DNA of 37,649 nt from positions 1 through 37,649 of the forward strand of contig JAIBJM010000018.1 of the NCBI GenBank assembly GCA_020029535.1. Reading direction: 5' to 3'. Origin of the DNA: Gammaproteobacteria bacterium (GTDB lineage Bacteria; Pseudomonadota; Gammaproteobacteria; Steroidobacterales; Steroidobacteraceae). This document shows, piece after piece, positions 1-13,485 of this stretch; position 1 is the stretch's first letter; every line of letters begins with the position of its first letter. The notes under the pieces are model-generated. The model had not been told where the DNA came from. It did no database searches and saw only the letters and a program-made list of their open reading frames with translations. The position numbers and the translations under genes are program-made.

Positions 1-2955
<2,955 letters not shown>

Positions 2956-3033
2956 TTATAGCCTGAGGATTTCCGCCGTGTGGACTGCAACGCTGACGAC
3001 GGGAGCGCAGACTAGCAAATCGGCTCAGGCGCC

Positions 3034-4401
3034 TCAATCGGTAAACGGCTGCCACAGCAGGCGAGCGCGCCGCTTGCATTCCCTGCCTGCGATGTGCTGT
3101 GGATCCAGCCACAGATCGGCCACCGCGATCAATTGCTGACCGTCATACAGCAGCGGCAGGCGCGCGCGCTGCCAGGGCGGCACGCCAGCCCGCTGCAACA
3201 CATCCTTCAGGGATTGGCGGCCCGCCGCAGTGCGCAGCAATTCACCGCCATCGCGAAAGCGCACCTGCAAGCGCGCCGGCCAGCGCGTCAGGCACACATT
3301 GCCATGCGGATCGGGCGTCAGACTCAACCTGCCGAGCTGTGGCAGCACCATGGGACGGCGTGTCAGCCATTCCGCCGCCGGCGGCAACGGCGGCAGGGGC
3401 GCCATGGCATGCAGCAATGAACCGTGACGTCGCAGTTCCGCACCCGGCCATTTCACCAGTGGCATGGCGTCAGTGCGCGCCGCCAGCATGGCCGTGGCAA
3501 TTTCCCGCAACCGCGATTGATCGGCGGCCGGCAGCCCGCGCAGGCGCAACCAGCGGCGCAGCACCTGACGGCGCATGGGGAGTGAGCATCGGCGCAGCAC
3601 CGGCACGCGCAGCGCATCGCCATCAGCGGCCAGTGCCAGCTGCGCGTCGGCCTGCTGGTCCAGCAGCGCCCGCGCTTCGGCCAGATGCGCCGCAGAGCGG
3701 CGCACCGTCTGCGCCGCAGCCGGCCAGCGCGCCAGCAGCGCCGGCGTGATCCGCCGCCGCAGATAATTGCGATCGAAGCGCTCGTCGGCGTTGCTGGGAT
3801 CTTCGCTCCAGTCCAGGCCGCGCCGCCGCAGCCATGCCACCAGTTGCGCATGCGATACCGGCAGCAGCGGCCGCAGCAGCGTTCCAGCGCCCAGTGGCAG
3901 ACGCTCGGCCATGGCCGCCAGCCCGGCCAGACCGGCGCCGCGCATCAGCTGCAGCAGCACGGTCTCCAGCTGATCGTCCAGATGATGTGCCGTCAGCAGC
4001 CACTCGCCAGATCGCAGCTGTGCGGCCAGCGCTGCATAACGCGCCGTCCGTGCCGCGGCTTCCAGCGAGCCGCCGCGGCGCACCGTGACGCGCAGCACGC
4101 GCACCGTCACGCCCAGCTGCCGGCCGGTGCGCCGGGCCTGTCGGGCCCAATCGGCGGACTGCGGCTGCAGACCATGATCGACATGCAGCGCACGCAGGGT
4201 GAACGATTCACGGCGCCGCAGCTGCGCCAGCGCGGCCAGCAGCGCCGTGGAATCGGCGCCACCGGAAAAGGCTACGCACAGGCGTGTTCCGTGCAGCGGG
4301 CCGATCAGCGCGTGCAGACGCGCTGCCAGCCAGCGCGCGGCGAAGCGTCGCGGAACAAAATCGGATTCAGGCCGCGCCGCTGCCACGCGGCGCGCGGTCA
4401 C
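3034..4401 (-). CDS. tilS: tRNA(Ile)-lysidine synthase
   Basis: TilS attaches lysine to C34 of the CAU anticodon of a minor tRNA-Ile, converting its reading from AUG to AUA. It belongs to the N-type ATP pyrophosphatases. The PP-loop signature SGGADS is at residues 46-51, followed by ALHVDHGLQ and by the [10 protein letters not shown] segment typical of TilS. The protein has 455 residues, close to the E. coli length, and includes the C-terminal substrate-binding domains, which end FRDGGEL...[20 protein letters not shown]. The start is GTG (4399-4401), overlapping the accA TGA by two bases. The N-terminal 35 residues before the PP-loop domain are poorly conserved, so a start slightly downstream is possible. 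Confidence 0.93.
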   Translation of the reverse strand: MTARRVAAARPESDFVPRRFAARWLAARLHALIGPLHGTRLCVAFSGGADSTALLAALAQLRRRESFTLRALHVDHGLQPQSADWARQARRTGRQLGVTVRVLRVTVRRGGSLEAAARTARYAALAAQLRSGEWLLTAHHLDDQLETVLLQLMRGAGLAGLAAMAERLPLGAGTLLRPLLPVSHAQLVAWLRRRGLDWSEDPSNADERFDRNYLRRRITPALLARWPAAAQTVRRSAAHLAEARALLDQQADAQLALAADGDALRVPVLRRCSLPMRRQVLRRWLRLRGLPAADQSRLREIATAMLAARTDAMPLVKWPGAELRRHGSLLHAMAPLPPLPPAAEWLTRRPMVLPQLGRLSLTPDPHGNVCLTRWPARLQVRFRDGGELLRTAAGRQSLKDVLQRAGVPPWQRARLPLLYDGQQLIAVADLWLDPQHIAGRECKRRARLLWQPFTD

Positions 4402-5363
4402 TTCCTGTTCTCGGAGAAAACGCCGAAACCGGCGATGCGCTGCAGACGTTGCGCCAGCAAGGTTTCCAGCGGCAGGCTCTCCAGCTGCTGCAGGTAGCGC
4501 AGCAACGCTTCACGCAGCGTCTCGGCCATGGCCTGCGGACCGCGATGCGCGCCGCCCAGCGGTTCGCGCAGCACTTCATCCACCAGGCCCAGCGAGCTGA
4601 GCCGCTCAGCGGTCAGATTGAGCGCATCGGCGGCGACTTCCTTCTTGTCGGCGCTCTTCCACAGGATGGATGCACAGCCCTCGGGGGAGATCACCGAATA
4701 GGTGGCGTACTGCAGCATCAGCAGCCGGTCGCCGACGCCGATGGCCAGCGCACCGCCGGAACCGCCCTCGCCGATCACTATGCTGACGATGGGCACGCGG
4801 AGCCGGGCCATCACGAACAGGTTGCGTGCAATGGCCTCGCTCTGGTTGCGCTCTTCCGAGCCGATGCCCGGATGCGCGCCCACGGTGTCGATCAGCGTGA
4901 TCAGCGGCAGCGAAAATTTTTCCGCCATCTGCATCAGCCGCAGCGCCTTGCGATAGCCCTCGGGTTTGGGCATGCCGTTGTTGCGCCGGACACGTTCCTT
5001 GGTATCGCGGCCCTTCTGATGACCGATCACCATCACCGCCCGGCCATCCAGCCGCGCCGGACCACCGATGATGGCCAGGTCGTCGGCGTACATGCGATCG
5101 CCATGCAGTTCCTGGAAATCGGTGCACAACGCACCGATGTAATCGAGCGCATAGGGTCGCTGCGGATGGCGCGCCAGCTGCGTGATCTGCCACGGCGTCA
5201 GATTGGCGAAGATCGAGCGCGTCAGCTGCTGGCTCTTGGCGCGCAGCCGGCCCATCTCTTCTTCGATGTTGACCTGGCCATCGCTGGTCAGGTGGCCGAG
5301 TTCCTCGAGTTTGGCCTCAAGCTCGGCGATCGGTTGTTCGAATTCCAGGAAATTGACTGCCAT
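4398..5363 (-). CDS. accA: Acetyl-CoA carboxylase carboxyltransferase subunit alpha
   Basis: AccA is the alpha subunit of the carboxyltransferase that moves CO2 from carboxybiotin to acetyl-CoA, giving malonyl-CoA, the first step of fatty acid synthesis. It works with AccD, which is not in this window. The 321 residues match the family length. The N-terminus [19 protein letters not shown] is the characteristic helical start, followed by [16 protein letters not shown] and the oxyanion-forming [11 protein letters not shown] region. It is positioned between dnaE and tilS, as in many gammaproteobacteria where dnaE-accA are neighbours. Fourteen bases separate it from the dnaE stop. Confidence 0.98.
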   Translation of the reverse strand: MAVNFLEFEQPIAELEAKLEELGHLTSDGQVNIEEEMGRLRAKSQQLTRSIFANLTPWQITQLARHPQRPYALDYIGALCTDFQELHGDRMYADDLAIIGGPARLDGRAVMVIGHQKGRDTKERVRRNNGMPKPEGYRKALRLMQMAEKFSLPLITLIDTVGAHPGIGSEERNQSEAIARNLFVMARLRVPIVSIVIGEGGSGGALAIGVGDRLLMLQYATYSVISPEGCASILWKSADKKEVAADALNLTAERLSSLGLVDEVLREPLGGAHRGPQAMAETLREALLRYLQQLESLPLETLLAQRLQRIAGFGVFSENRK

Positions 5364-5377
5364 GGCGGGGCGTCACT

Positions 5378-8300
5378 TTACACAACTGTCGCCGATGATG
5401 CTGAACCCGGCTCGGGCGGCGGTGAATAGCTGAGTCGTACGTGGCCGACGCCACACAGCATCTCCAGCCCTTCCAGCAGCTGCGGCGTCGGTCGCACATG
5501 CCACTCGGGCCCGAGCACCAGTATGCCTTCGGCGTCGCCGGTCGCGCAGCGCAAGGCGACCACACACTGGCCACCGCGCCACGGGTTCAGCAAGGCGGCC
5601 AGCCGCGCCTGACGCACCTCGTCGTGGACATCCGGCCACTCCAGCACCAGCGTGCGCGCCTGACGCTCGCGCAGCGCATCCAGCGACTGCATCTGTTTGG
5701 CGGCGATGCGCCACGCATCACTGAACTCGTCGAAACGCAGCGTGCCTTCGACCAGCACGATGGCGTCCTTGATCACCAGTTCGCGCATTCGCTGGAAGGC
5801 TTCGTCGCTGAGCGTCACTTCGATACGGCCACTGCGATCGTCGAGAATGAAACTGACGCGCATGCCGCGCTTGCGGATCTCGTCGATGAGCCCGGCTACG
5901 GTGACAGTGCGCCTTTCCGACCAGCGCACCGGTTCGCCACTGGCTGGCCGCGGTTCGGCGGCGTAATCGCCGATGCGACCGGTGGTCAGGTATTTCAGGT
6001 CGCGCAGATAGCGCGCGATCGGATGGCCGGTCAGATACAGGCCCAGCGTCTCGCGCTCGCCGGTCAACCGCTGCGCCTCGCTCCATTCGGGCGTCGGACC
6101 GGCGCGCGGCGCTGCGGTGGCAGCGGCGGCGCCCAGTCCGAACAGGTCGTCCTGTCCCGCCGCACTGGTGCGTGCGCGCTGCTCGCCCGACTGCATGGCG
6201 ATGCCCAGCGAATCCATCATCAGCGCACGGCTGTTGCCCAATGCATCCAGGCTGCCGGACCGGATCAGCGCCTCCAGCACGCGCTTGTTGACGCGCTGCA
6301 GGTCGATGCGATGGCAGAGATCGGCCAGATCGCGGAACGCACCGTGCTCGCTGCGTTCGGCGACAATGGATTCCACCGCCGCCTGGCCCACGCCTTTGAC
6401 GGCGCCCAGCCCGTAGCGGATGGTGCCCGGGTCCGCCACCGTAAAGGCATGCACCGAGGCATTGACGTCGGGCGGCAGCACGGTGAGCTTCATGCTGGCG
6501 CATTCGTCGATCAGCGTGACCACCTTGTCGGTGCGGTCCATGTCGGCCGACAGTACCGCGGCCATGAAGGCCGCCGGGTAGTGCGCCTTCAGCCACGCGG
6601 TCTGATAGGACAGCATGGCATAGGCCGCCGAGTGCGACTTGTTGAAACCGTAGCCGGCGAATTTCTCCATCAGGTCGAAGATGTGCGCGGCCTGCCGCTC
6701 CGGCACGCCGCGCGCTTTTGCGCCATCGACGAAGATGCTGCGCTGCTGGGCCATCTCCTCGGCTTTCTTCTTGCCCATGGCCCGCCGCAGCAGATCGGCG
6801 CCGCCCAGCGTGTAGCCGGCCAGCACCTGCGCGATCTGCATCACCTGTTCCTGATACAGGATCACGCCGTAGGTGGGCGCCAGCACCGGCTGCAGATCGG
6901 GATGCAGATAGTCGATGTTGGCCGAACTGCCGCTGTGCTTGCGCGCGATGAAGTCATCCACCATGCCCGACTGCAGCGGCCCCGGCCGGAACAGCGCCAC
7001 CAGCGCGATGATGTCCTCGAAGCAGTCAGGCTGCAGGCGACGGATCAGATCCTTCATGCCGCGCGATTCCAGCTGGAACACTGCGGTAGTCCTGCAAGCC
7101 TTCAGCAGCGTGTAGGTGGTGGCGTCGCCCGTGGGCAGCGCATTCAGCTCCAGTGGCGCCTCGCCCTGCTGCGCGCGCTGCGCGTTGATGGTGCGCACCG
7201 CCCAGTCGATGATGGTCAGCGTGCGCAGCCCGAGGAAGTCGAACTTCACCAGGCCCGCGGCTTCGACATCATCCTTGTCGAACTGCGTCACCACATTGGC
7301 GCCGCCCTCTTCCGAGTACAGCGGCGCAAAGTCGGTCAGCACCGAGGGCGCGATCACCACACCACCGGCGTGCTTGCCGGCATTGCGCGTCAGGCCTTCC
7401 AGCGAGCGCGCCATGTCGATCAGCGCCTTGACGTCCTCCTCGTTCCTGTAGAGGCGCTGCAGTTCGGGTTCCTTCTCAAGCGCCTTGTCCAGCGTCATCT
7501 CGAGTTCGAACGGAATCAGCTTGGCAATGCGGTCCACCATGCCGTAGGCATGACCCTGCACGCGGCCTACATCGCGCACCACGGCCTTGGCCGCCATGGT
7601 GCCGTAGGTGATGATCTGCGAGACGCGGTCGTGGCCGTACTTGTCGGCCACATAGTCGATGACGCGGTCGCGCCCTTCCATGCAGAAGTCCACGTCGAAG
7701 TCCGGCATGGACACGCGCTCGGGATTCAGGAAGCGCTCGAACAGCAGGTCATAGCGCAGCGGATCGATGTCGGTGATGCCCAGCACATAGGCCACCAACG
7801 AACCGGCGCCGGAGCCGCGGCCCGGTCCCACCGGCACCTGGTTGCTGCGCGCCCAACGGATGAAATCGGCCACGATCAGGAAGTAGCCGGCGAAACCCAT
7901 CTGGCAAATCACATCCAGCTCGGAGGCCAGCCGTGCCTGGTAGCGTCCGCTCTGCGCGGCCACCGCGGCGTCCGCCGCCAGCCGGTCCGCCAGACCACGC
8001 GCCGACTCCAGACGCAGGAAGTCGGTGGGCGTGGTGCCGGCCGGCACCGGATAGTCCGGCAGACGCGCCTGACCCAGCGACAGCAGCAACGCACAGCGGC
8101 GTGCGATCTCGACGCTGTTCTCCAGCGCCTCGGGCAGGTCGGCGAACAGCTCGCGCATCTCATCGGGCGTGCGCAGATACTGCTGTGGCGTATAGCGGCG
8201 CGGGCGCGCTGCATCGGCCAGCAGCTGGCCATCGTGGATGCACACCCGCGTTTCGTGCGCCTCGAAATCCTCGGGCCGCAGGAAACGCACATCGTTGGTG

Positions 8301-8893
8301 GCCACCAGCGGCAGATGATGCCGCTCGGCCAACGCCACCGCGGCGGCGATGTAGGCCTGCTCGCCGGCATGTCCGAGCCGCTGCAGCTCGATGTAAAAGC
8401 GATCACCGAACAGTTCCAGCCAGCGCTCCAGCGCACGCCCGGCCTGTGCCTCGCGTCCGTTGGCCAGCGCCCGGCCGATGTCGCCATCCAGCGCGCAGGA
8501 CAGCGCGATCAAGCCGCCAGTGGATTCTGCGCTCAGCCAGCTGCGTTCAATCAGCGGCGTGCCGCGGGTCTGCCCTTCCAGCCAGCCGCGGCTGATCAGG
8601 CGGGTCAAGTTGCGATAGCCGTGCAGGTTCTGGCACAGCAGCGCGATGCGCGAAGGGCCCTGCTGATCGTCGCCCTCGCGCAGCAGCAGGTCCGCGCCGA
8701 TGACGGGCTGCACACCGCGCTCCAGCGCGGCGCGATAGAACTTCAGCATGGCGAACAGATTGCTCTGATCGGTCAGCGCCACGGCCGGCATGCCGGCCTC
8801 GCGCACTGCATCCATCAATTCGGGCACGCGCACCACGCTGTCGCGCAGCGAATACTCGGTGTGCAGACGCAGATGGACGAAACCGGAGCTCAT
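5378..8893 (-). CDS. dnaE: DNA polymerase III subunit alpha (DnaE1 type)
   Basis: DnaE is the replicative DNA polymerase catalytic subunit. I place the start at ATG 8891-8893, giving 1171 residues that begin [15 protein letters not shown], the start of the PHP domain. The open frame continues upstream to 9040, but that part lies inside rnhB and is not conserved. Domains in order are the PHP domain (about 1-280), the palm/fingers with [18 protein letters not shown], and the catalytic aspartates in MPDFDVDF (around residue 400). Next come [19 protein letters not shown] (a C-family polymerase motif), the tandem helix-hairpin-helix, an OB fold ([13 protein letters not shown]) and a tau-binding tail. 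It overlaps rnhB by an ATGA junction. The stop is TAA, unlike the TGA or TAG of its neighbours. Confidence 0.98.
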   Translation of the reverse strand: MSSGFVHLRLHTEYSLRDSVVRVPELMDAVREAGMPAVALTDQSNLFAMLKFYRAALERGVQPVIGADLLLREGDDQQGPSRIALLCQNLHGYRNLTRLISRGWLEGQTRGTPLIERSWLSAESTGGLIALSCALDGDIGRALANGREAQAGRALERWLELFGDRFYIELQRLGHAGEQAYIAAAVALAERHHLPLVATNDVRFLRPEDFEAHETRVCIHDGQLLADAARPRRYTPQQYLRTPDEMRELFADLPEALENSVEIARRCALLLSLGQARLPDYPVPAGTTPTDFLRLESARGLADRLAADAAVAAQSGRYQARLASELDVICQMGFAGYFLIVADFIRWARSNQVPVGPGRGSGAGSLVAYVLGITDIDPLRYDLLFERFLNPERVSMPDFDVDFCMEGRDRVIDYVADKYGHDRVSQIITYGTMAAKAVVRDVGRVQGHAYGMVDRIAKLIPFELEMTLDKALEKEPELQRLYRNEEDVKALIDMARSLEGLTRNAGKHAGGVVIAPSVLTDFAPLYSEEGGANVVTQFDKDDVEAAGLVKFDFLGLRTLTIIDWAVRTINAQRAQQGEAPLELNALPTGDATTYTLLKACRTTAVFQLESRGMKDLIRRLQPDCFEDIIALVALFRPGPLQSGMVDDFIARKHSGSSANIDYLHPDLQPVLAPTYGVILYQEQVMQIAQVLAGYTLGGADLLRRAMGKKKAEEMAQQRSIFVDGAKARGVPERQAAHIFDLMEKFAGYGFNKSHSAAYAMLSYQTAWLKAHYPAAFMAAVLSADMDRTDKVVTLIDECASMKLTVLPPDVNASVHAFTVADPGTIRYGLGAVKGVGQAAVESIVAERSEHGAFRDLADLCHRIDLQRVNKRVLEALIRSGSLDALGNSRALMMDSLGIAMQSGEQRARTSAAGQDDLFGLGAAAATAAPRAGPTPEWSEAQRLTGERETLGLYLTGHPIARYLRDLKYLTTGRIGDYAAEPRPASGEPVRWSERRTVTVAGLIDEIRKRGMRVSFILDDRSGRIEVTLSDEAFQRMRELVIKDAIVLVEGTLRFDEFSDAWRIAAKQMQSLDALRERQARTLVLEWPDVHDEVRQARLAALLNPWRGGQCVVALRCATGDAEGILVLGPEWHVRPTPQLLEGLEMLCGVGHVRLSYSPPPEPGSASSATVV

Positions 8894-9471
8894 AGGGGCA
8901 GCAGCAATTTTACCGGAGCGAAGCTGCGCCGATGGATCGGCGATGGACCCAGGCGTTGCAGTGCGGCCAGATGACCCGGGGTCGGATAGCCGAAGTGCTG
9001 CTGCAATCCGTAGCCGGGGTAGCAACCGTCGAAATCGCACATCAGCCGGTCGCGATGGGTCTTGGCCAGTATCGACGCGGCGCTGATGGCGGGCTCCAGG
9101 TCATCGCCCCCCACCAGTGTCTCGACCATACATTCTGCAAATACATCAGCAAGCTGCGGCGCTTTGTTGCCATCGATCATGATGCGCCGCGGACGCAGTT
9201 GCAGCATCAGCAGCGCCCGGCGCATGGCCAGCAGCGTGGCCTGCAGGATATTGAGGCGGTCGATCTCCTCGACGTCGGCTTCGGCCACCGCCCAGGCCAG
9301 CGCGTCGCGACGGATCAGCACTTCAAGCTCGAAGCGGACCTCGGGCCGCAACCGCTTGCTGTCGCGCAGTCCCGCGATCGGACGCGCCGGATCGAGGATG
9401 ACCGCGGCGGCGACCACCGGCCCGGCCAGTGGACCACGCCCCGCTTCATCAACGCCCGCCATGGGATGCAT
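8890..9471 (-). CDS. rnhB: Ribonuclease HII
   Basis: RNase HII cuts the RNA strand of RNA-DNA hybrids and starts the removal of single ribonucleotides misincorporated in DNA. The 193-residue protein, with start ATG at 9469-9471, reads [19 protein letters not shown], which holds the DEAGRG motif with the first two acidic catalytic residues. Further support comes from LRDSKRL, the DGNKAP motif and the [10 protein letters not shown] motif. The start shares one base with the lpxB TGA (TGATG), so it is likely coupled. An alternative ATG lies three codons downstream. The open frame extends upstream to 9540 inside lpxB, but that is not credible as coding here. Confidence 0.96.
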   Translation of the reverse strand: MHPMAGVDEAGRGPLAGPVVAAAVILDPARPIAGLRDSKRLRPEVRFELEVLIRRDALAWAVAEADVEEIDRLNILQATLLAMRRALLMLQLRPRRIMIDGNKAPQLADVFAECMVETLVGGDDLEPAISAASILAKTHRDRLMCDFDGCYPGYGLQQHFGYPTPGHLAALQRLGPSPIHRRSFAPVKLLLPL

Positions 9472-10625
9472 CAGTCCAACCTCGCCTCGACATCCACCAG
9501 CCGGAGAATGGCATCGGCGGCCCGCGCGGCGCCATCGCAACGCAGCTGCTGATGGATGGCAGCGAACCGCTGCCGCAACGCGCTGGTGCGTGCCTCGTCA
9601 TCGAGCAACCCGCCAAGCGCCCCGGCCAGCGCGGCACCCGTCACCTGCTGCTGGAAGAATTCGGGCACCAGCGGCTCATCCGCCAGCAGATTGGGCAGCG
9701 AAAAATATTTGAGATCGGCCGACCGCAGCTGTCGCAGCAGAACTGACGTCAACGTGCCGAAGCGATAGGCGGCCACCAGCGGGCAACCGCACAGCAATGC
9801 CTCCAGCGTCGCAGTGCCCGAGGCCACCAGCGCCACATCGGCGGCCTGCAGCGCCAGCCGCGCCTGCCCGTCCAGCAGGCGCAGACCCGCAGTGCGCGCG
9901 CCCTGTCGCTCGAATTCGGCGCGCACACCGGGCGAAGCCATGGGCGCCAGCACCTGCAGCCCGGGATGGCTTGCGGCCAGCGCGCGCGCGGCGGCGATGA
10001 AAGCCGGACCCAGGCGCTGTACCTCGCCGCGCCGGCTGCCCGGCAACACGGCCAGCACGCGCGCGTCGGCGGCCAGACCCAGCGTCGCGCGCGCCATCGC
10101 CCGCTGCGGCTGCAACGGAATCTGGTCGGCCAGCGGATGCCCGACGAACTCGGCCGGCAACGCATGCTCGGCGTAGAACGCCGGCTCGAAGGGCAGCAGG
10201 CACAGCACCCGATCGCAGCTGTCGGCCATGTGCCGCACCCGCTGCTGCCGCCAGGCCCAGACCTGCGGGCTGACGTATTGCACCGTGCGGATGCCGCGCT
10301 GCTTCAGCCGCTGCGCCAGACCGAGATTGAACGAGGGTGCATCGATGCCAACGAATACATCGGGTTGCCAGGCCGCCAGCTCGCGCACCAGGCGCCGCCG
10401 CAACCACCACAGCCGCGGCAGGTGCTCCAGCACCTCGACCAGCCCCATGACGGCCAGCTCTTCCGCGGTGGCCAGTGGCTGGCAACCCGCGCTGCGCATT
10501 TTCGGCCCGGCCACGCCACGGAATTCGATGTCGGGACGCCGGACGCGCAGTGCCTCGATCAGCGCCACGCCCAACTGATCGCCGGAGGCCTCGCCGGCAA
10601 CCACCGCCACCCGTAAGCTGGCCAA
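9471..10625 (-). CDS. lpxB: Lipid-A-disaccharide synthase
   Basis: LpxB is the peripheral-membrane glycosyltransferase (family GT19) that joins UDP-2,3-diacylglucosamine and lipid X into the lipid A disaccharide. The 384 residues fit. Family marks are [12 protein letters not shown] at the N-terminus, [41 protein letters not shown] and [13 protein letters not shown]. The start is a TTG (10623-10625) preceded by a GAGGG-like sequence inside the end of lpxA. An in-frame GTG four codons on is an alternative. It lies 8 bases after lpxA, in the conserved lpxD-fabZ-lpxA-lpxB order. Confidence 0.96.
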   Translation of the reverse strand: MASLRVAVVAGEASGDQLGVALIEALRVRRPDIEFRGVAGPKMRSAGCQPLATAEELAVMGLVEVLEHLPRLWWLRRRLVRELAAWQPDVFVGIDAPSFNLGLAQRLKQRGIRTVQYVSPQVWAWRQQRVRHMADSCDRVLCLLPFEPAFYAEHALPAEFVGHPLADQIPLQPQRAMARATLGLAADARVLAVLPGSRRGEVQRLGPAFIAAARALAASHPGLQVLAPMASPGVRAEFERQGARTAGLRLLDGQARLALQAADVALVASGTATLEALLCGCPLVAAYRFGTLTSVLLRQLRSADLKYFSLPNLLADEPLVPEFFQQQVTGAALAGALGGLLDDEARTSALRQRFAAIHQQLRCDGAARAADAILRLVDVEARLD

Positions 10626-10633
10626 CGCTGCCC

Positions 10634-11404
10634 TCAGCGGATCAGGCTGCGCGTGGAAGTCACGATGAAATCGACGAAGGCCCTGAGCTCGGGCTGTGCT
10701 TCAGCACGTTTCTGCAGCTCGCGCGTGGCGTCGGCCAGCAACAGATCGCTGCGATACAGCACCCGATAGGCTTCGCGGATATTGCGGATCTGCGCAGCGT
10801 CGAAGCCGCGCCGTTCGAGCCCCTTGCTGTTGATCGAGTGCGGCACCGCCGGCTGGCCCACCGCCATCACATAGGGCGGCACGTCGCGCGTCACGGCGCA
10901 GTTGTTGGCGATGAAGGCATGCGCGCCGACCTGGGTGAACTGATGCACCGCTGACAGGCCGCCCATGATGACCCAGTCGCCGAGCTTCACATGGCCGCCC
11001 AGCGTGGCGGCATTGGCCATGACGATGCGGTTGCCGAGCTGGCAGTCATGCGCCACATGCGTATAGGCCATGAACAGGTTGTCGCTGCCGATGCGCGTCA
11101 CGCCCTCATCATGCGTGGTGCCGCGATTGACGGTGCAGCACTCGCGGAACACATTGCGGTCGCCCACCTCGAGCCGTGTCGGTTCGCCCCGGTACTTGAG
11201 ATCCTGCGGCGCATCGCCCAGCGAAGCGAACTGGAACACCACATTGTCGGCGCCCAGGCGGGTATGCCCCTGGATCACCGCATGCGGACCAATGCGGGTG
11301 CGCGGCCCGATCTCGACCTCGTCGCCAATCACCGTGAACGGACCGACGCTGACATCCTCGGCCAGTCTGGCGCGCGGCGACACGACAGCGCGCGGATCGA
11401 TCAC
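10634..11404 (-). CDS. lpxA: UDP-N-acetylglucosamine acyltransferase
   Basis: LpxA adds the first 3-hydroxyacyl chain to UDP-GlcNAc from acyl-ACP, starting lipid A synthesis in the cytoplasm. The protein has 256 residues and consists mostly of left-handed beta-helix hexapeptide repeats. The catalytic His region is [11 protein letters not shown], and the [18 protein letters not shown] segment is diagnostic for LpxA. The C-terminus is the usual helical domain ([24 protein letters not shown]). It starts with GTG (11402-11404), overlapping the fabZ TGA by two bases (GTGA), which indicates translational coupling. Confidence 0.97.
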   Translation of the reverse strand: MIDPRAVVSPRARLAEDVSVGPFTVIGDEVEIGPRTRIGPHAVIQGHTRLGADNVVFQFASLGDAPQDLKYRGEPTRLEVGDRNVFRECCTVNRGTTHDEGVTRIGSDNLFMAYTHVAHDCQLGNRIVMANAATLGGHVKLGDWVIMGGLSAVHQFTQVGAHAFIANNCAVTRDVPPYVMAVGQPAVPHSINSKGLERRGFDAAQIRNIREAYRVLYRSDLLLADATRELQKRAEAQPELRAFVDFIVTSTRSLIR

Positions 11405-11880
11405 GGTGTCTTGCCTGCGGGCGTGGCGCCTTCGAGGTCGGGCGCCAGCATCATGTCGGCGGAGGCAGCTTCGGTGCCGTCCACGCTGGCGACGGTCGAC
11501 AGTTTCCAGATGCCTTTCAGATTACGCTCCAGCGTGGCCTGCAGGATCAGCTGGTCACCGGGTTCCACCGGGCGGCGGAAGCGCGCGCGATCCATGCCCA
11601 CCAGATAGAAGCGCGAGTTCTCGCCCGGCACCACATCGGCGGTGATGAAGGCCAGCAGGCCCGCGGTCTGCGCCAGCGCTTCCATGATCATCACGCCCGG
11701 CATCAGCGGGCGGCCGGGGAAATGCCCCGGAAAGAACGGCTCGTTGTAGGTGACGTTCTTCATGGCCCGGATGCTCTTGCCGGGCACGCACTCGAGCACA
11801 CGGTCCACCAGCAGGAAGGGATAGCGGTGCGGCAGGCGTTTCAGAATGGCATCGATAGTGATGGGCATCGTTTCAGTCAT
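11401..11880 (-). CDS. fabZ: 3-hydroxyacyl-ACP dehydratase FabZ
   Basis: FabZ dehydrates 3-hydroxyacyl-ACP in fatty acid elongation and competes with LpxA/LpxD for the same 3-hydroxyacyl-ACP pool, which explains its place in the lpx cluster. The 159-residue hotdog-fold protein has [13 protein letters not shown], the catalytic His in [10 protein letters not shown] and the catalytic Glu in MIMEALAQ. It is slightly longer than E. coli FabZ because of a C-terminal tail ([14 protein letters not shown]) that looks disordered. The ATG lies three bases after the lpxD stop. Confidence 0.97.
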   Translation of the reverse strand: MTETMPITIDAILKRLPHRYPFLLVDRVLECVPGKSIRAMKNVTYNEPFFPGHFPGRPLMPGVMIMEALAQTAGLLAFITADVVPGENSRFYLVGMDRARFRRPVEPGDQLILQATLERNLKGIWKLSTVASVDGTEAASADMMLAPDLEGATPAGKTP

Positions 11881-11883
11881 CGT

Positions 11884-12867
11884 CTAGTCCTTCTTGCTGT
11901 CCAAGCGCTTGAAGCGCGCGACCAACCGCCGCCACTTGCGCACGGGCTCGGCGGGTATGCTGCCCGAGTACATGCCGGGTTCCCTGATCGAATGCGACAC
12001 CAGCGTCAAACCGGCGACCGCCACATCGTCGCAGATGTCGAGGTGCCCGGCGACGCCCGCCATTCCGCCAATCATGCAGCGCCGGCCGATGCGCGTGCTT
12101 CCGGCAACACCGGAGCAGGCAGCGATTACGGTATGCGCACCCACATGCACGTTATGGGCAATCTGCACCTGGTTGTCGATCTTGACGCCGTCCTCGATCA
12201 CCGTGTCGTCGATGGCGCCACGATCGATGGTGGTGTTGGCACCCACCTCGACATCGGACCCCACCACCACCGCACCCAGCTGCGGCACCTTGATCCACTC
12301 GGCGCCCTCGCGTGCAAAGCCGAAGCCATCCGCGCCGATCACTGCGCCGGCATGCACGATGACGCGCTCGCCCAGCCGGACGCCATCGGCCAGCACCACG
12401 CGCGGGTACAGCAGGCAATCGGCGCCCAGCTGCGCGCCCGCGCCGATCACGCTGCCGGCGCCGATGTGGCAGCGCGCGCCAATGCGCGCACCGGCGCCGA
12501 TGACAGCCATGGCATCGACCTGTGCCGTCGGGTCAATGCGGGCCGCCGGATCGACGCTGGCGCCGGCGTGCACACCGGGCCGCAGCGGCGATGCCGGATG
12601 CAGGGCGGCTGCCATGCGCGCATAGGTGGCATAGGGATTGGCGCTGACCAGCGCCGCCACCGGACAATCCGCCGCGCTGGCCGCATCGAGCACCACTGCC
12701 GTGGCGCGGGTGCCGGAAAGCTGCCGCCGGTACTGGGGATTGGCCAGAAAGCTCAGCGCGCCTTCATCAGCTGCAGCCAGCGTTGCCACACGGGTGACGC
12801 GCAGCTGCGGATCGCCGTGCAGTTCGCAACCGAACTGCACCGCCAGTTCTCCCAGCGTCAGACCCAT
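11884..12867 (-). CDS. lpxD: UDP-3-O-(3-hydroxyacyl)glucosamine N-acyltransferase
   Basis: LpxD adds the second, N-linked 3-hydroxyacyl chain in lipid A synthesis. The 327-residue protein has the N-terminal uridine-binding domain ([16 protein letters not shown]... [14 protein letters not shown]) followed by a hexapeptide-repeat beta-helix. The catalytic His is in [12 protein letters not shown] (around residue 235), next to the [12 protein letters not shown] motif, and a C-terminal helix is present. The ATG at 12867 is followed at once by conserved sequence. It lies 28 bases downstream of the skp stop. Confidence 0.96.
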   Translation of the reverse strand: MGLTLGELAVQFGCELHGDPQLRVTRVATLAAADEGALSFLANPQYRRQLSGTRATAVVLDAASAADCPVAALVSANPYATYARMAAALHPASPLRPGVHAGASVDPAARIDPTAQVDAMAVIGAGARIGARCHIGAGSVIGAGAQLGADCLLYPRVVLADGVRLGERVIVHAGAVIGADGFGFAREGAEWIKVPQLGAVVVGSDVEVGANTTIDRGAIDDTVIEDGVKIDNQVQIAHNVHVGAHTVIAACSGVAGSTRIGRRCMIGGMAGVAGHLDICDDVAVAGLTLVSHSIREPGMYSGSIPAEPVRKWRRLVARFKRLDSKKD

Positions 12868-12895
12868 GGCAGCCGGTCGCGCCGCCGCTGCCGGG

Positions 12896-13426
12896 TTACT
12901 TGGGTGCCGCAGGCGTGGCGGGCTTGGCGCTCTGCAGATTGCTCAGCACGCTGCTGGTGATGTCCAGCGTACCGGCCGCGTAAATAACACCGTCAGCCAG
13001 CACCAGATCGTATTTCTGCGCGGAAGCGTAGCTCTGTACCACTTCGATCAGCTGGCTCTGCAGCCTGGACAGCTCTTCGTTCTGCCGAGCGGTGAAATCT
13101 TCCTGGTACGCCGTCACCTTGGCCTGGTATTCACGGCTGCCATCGCGCAGGTCTTTCTCGGCCTTGGTGCGCTGGTCGGCGGTCATCGTCGCGCCGTCCT
13201 TCTGCAGCTTTTCTTCCTTGCTCTTCAGCGCGGTCTGCTGCGCGGCCAGCTCGCGCTGCTTGCCGGCGAATTCATTGCGCAGTGTGTCCTGGGCCACCTT
13301 GGCCTGCGGTGACTCCTGCAGCAGCCGGCTGTAGTTCACCACGCCGACCTTGATCTCTGCCGCGCCGGCCATGCCAGCCACCAGTCCCGCAGTCACTGCC
13401 AATACCTTGATGAACGAACGCTTCAC
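12896..13426 (-). CDS. skp: Periplasmic OmpH/Skp-family chaperone
   Basis: Skp-type chaperones hold unfolded outer-membrane proteins in the periplasm on their way to the BAM complex. I choose the GTG at 13424-13426 as start because an AGGAGA Shine-Dalgarno lies about 9 bases before it and the product then opens with a proper Sec signal peptide ([21 protein letters not shown], cut before AE). An ATG at 13468 would put 14 extra residues in front of the signal. The mature part is largely a charged coiled coil (roughly residues 50-125; [24 protein letters not shown]) with the conserved ends [13 protein letters not shown] and [12 protein letters not shown]. It sits between bamA and lpxD as in E. 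coli. Confidence 0.92.
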   Translation of the reverse strand: MKRSFIKVLAVTAGLVAGMAGAAEIKVGVVNYSRLLQESPQAKVAQDTLRNEFAGKQRELAAQQTALKSKEEKLQKDGATMTADQRTKAEKDLRDGSREYQAKVTAYQEDFTARQNEELSRLQSQLIEVVQSYASAQKYDLVLADGVIYAAGTLDITSSVLSNLQSAKPATPAAPK

Positions 13427-13485
13427 TGCCTTTTCTCCTGCTGCGGGCATCCCCCGGCGTTGTGCCAAGTTTAGCCTACCAGTCG

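Noticed and set aside
5441-8974. A 1177-codon open frame on the plus strand, opposite dnaE
   Set aside because: It lies wholly antisense to a certain dnaE and its protein is rich in Gln, His and Arg with no recognisable domain. Long antisense frames are expected at this G+C content when codon third positions are mostly G or C.
8894-9040. Upstream extension of dnaE
   Set aside because: In-frame but inside rnhB, with no conserved sequence. The PHP domain starts at the internal ATG 8891-8893, which overlaps the rnhB stop.
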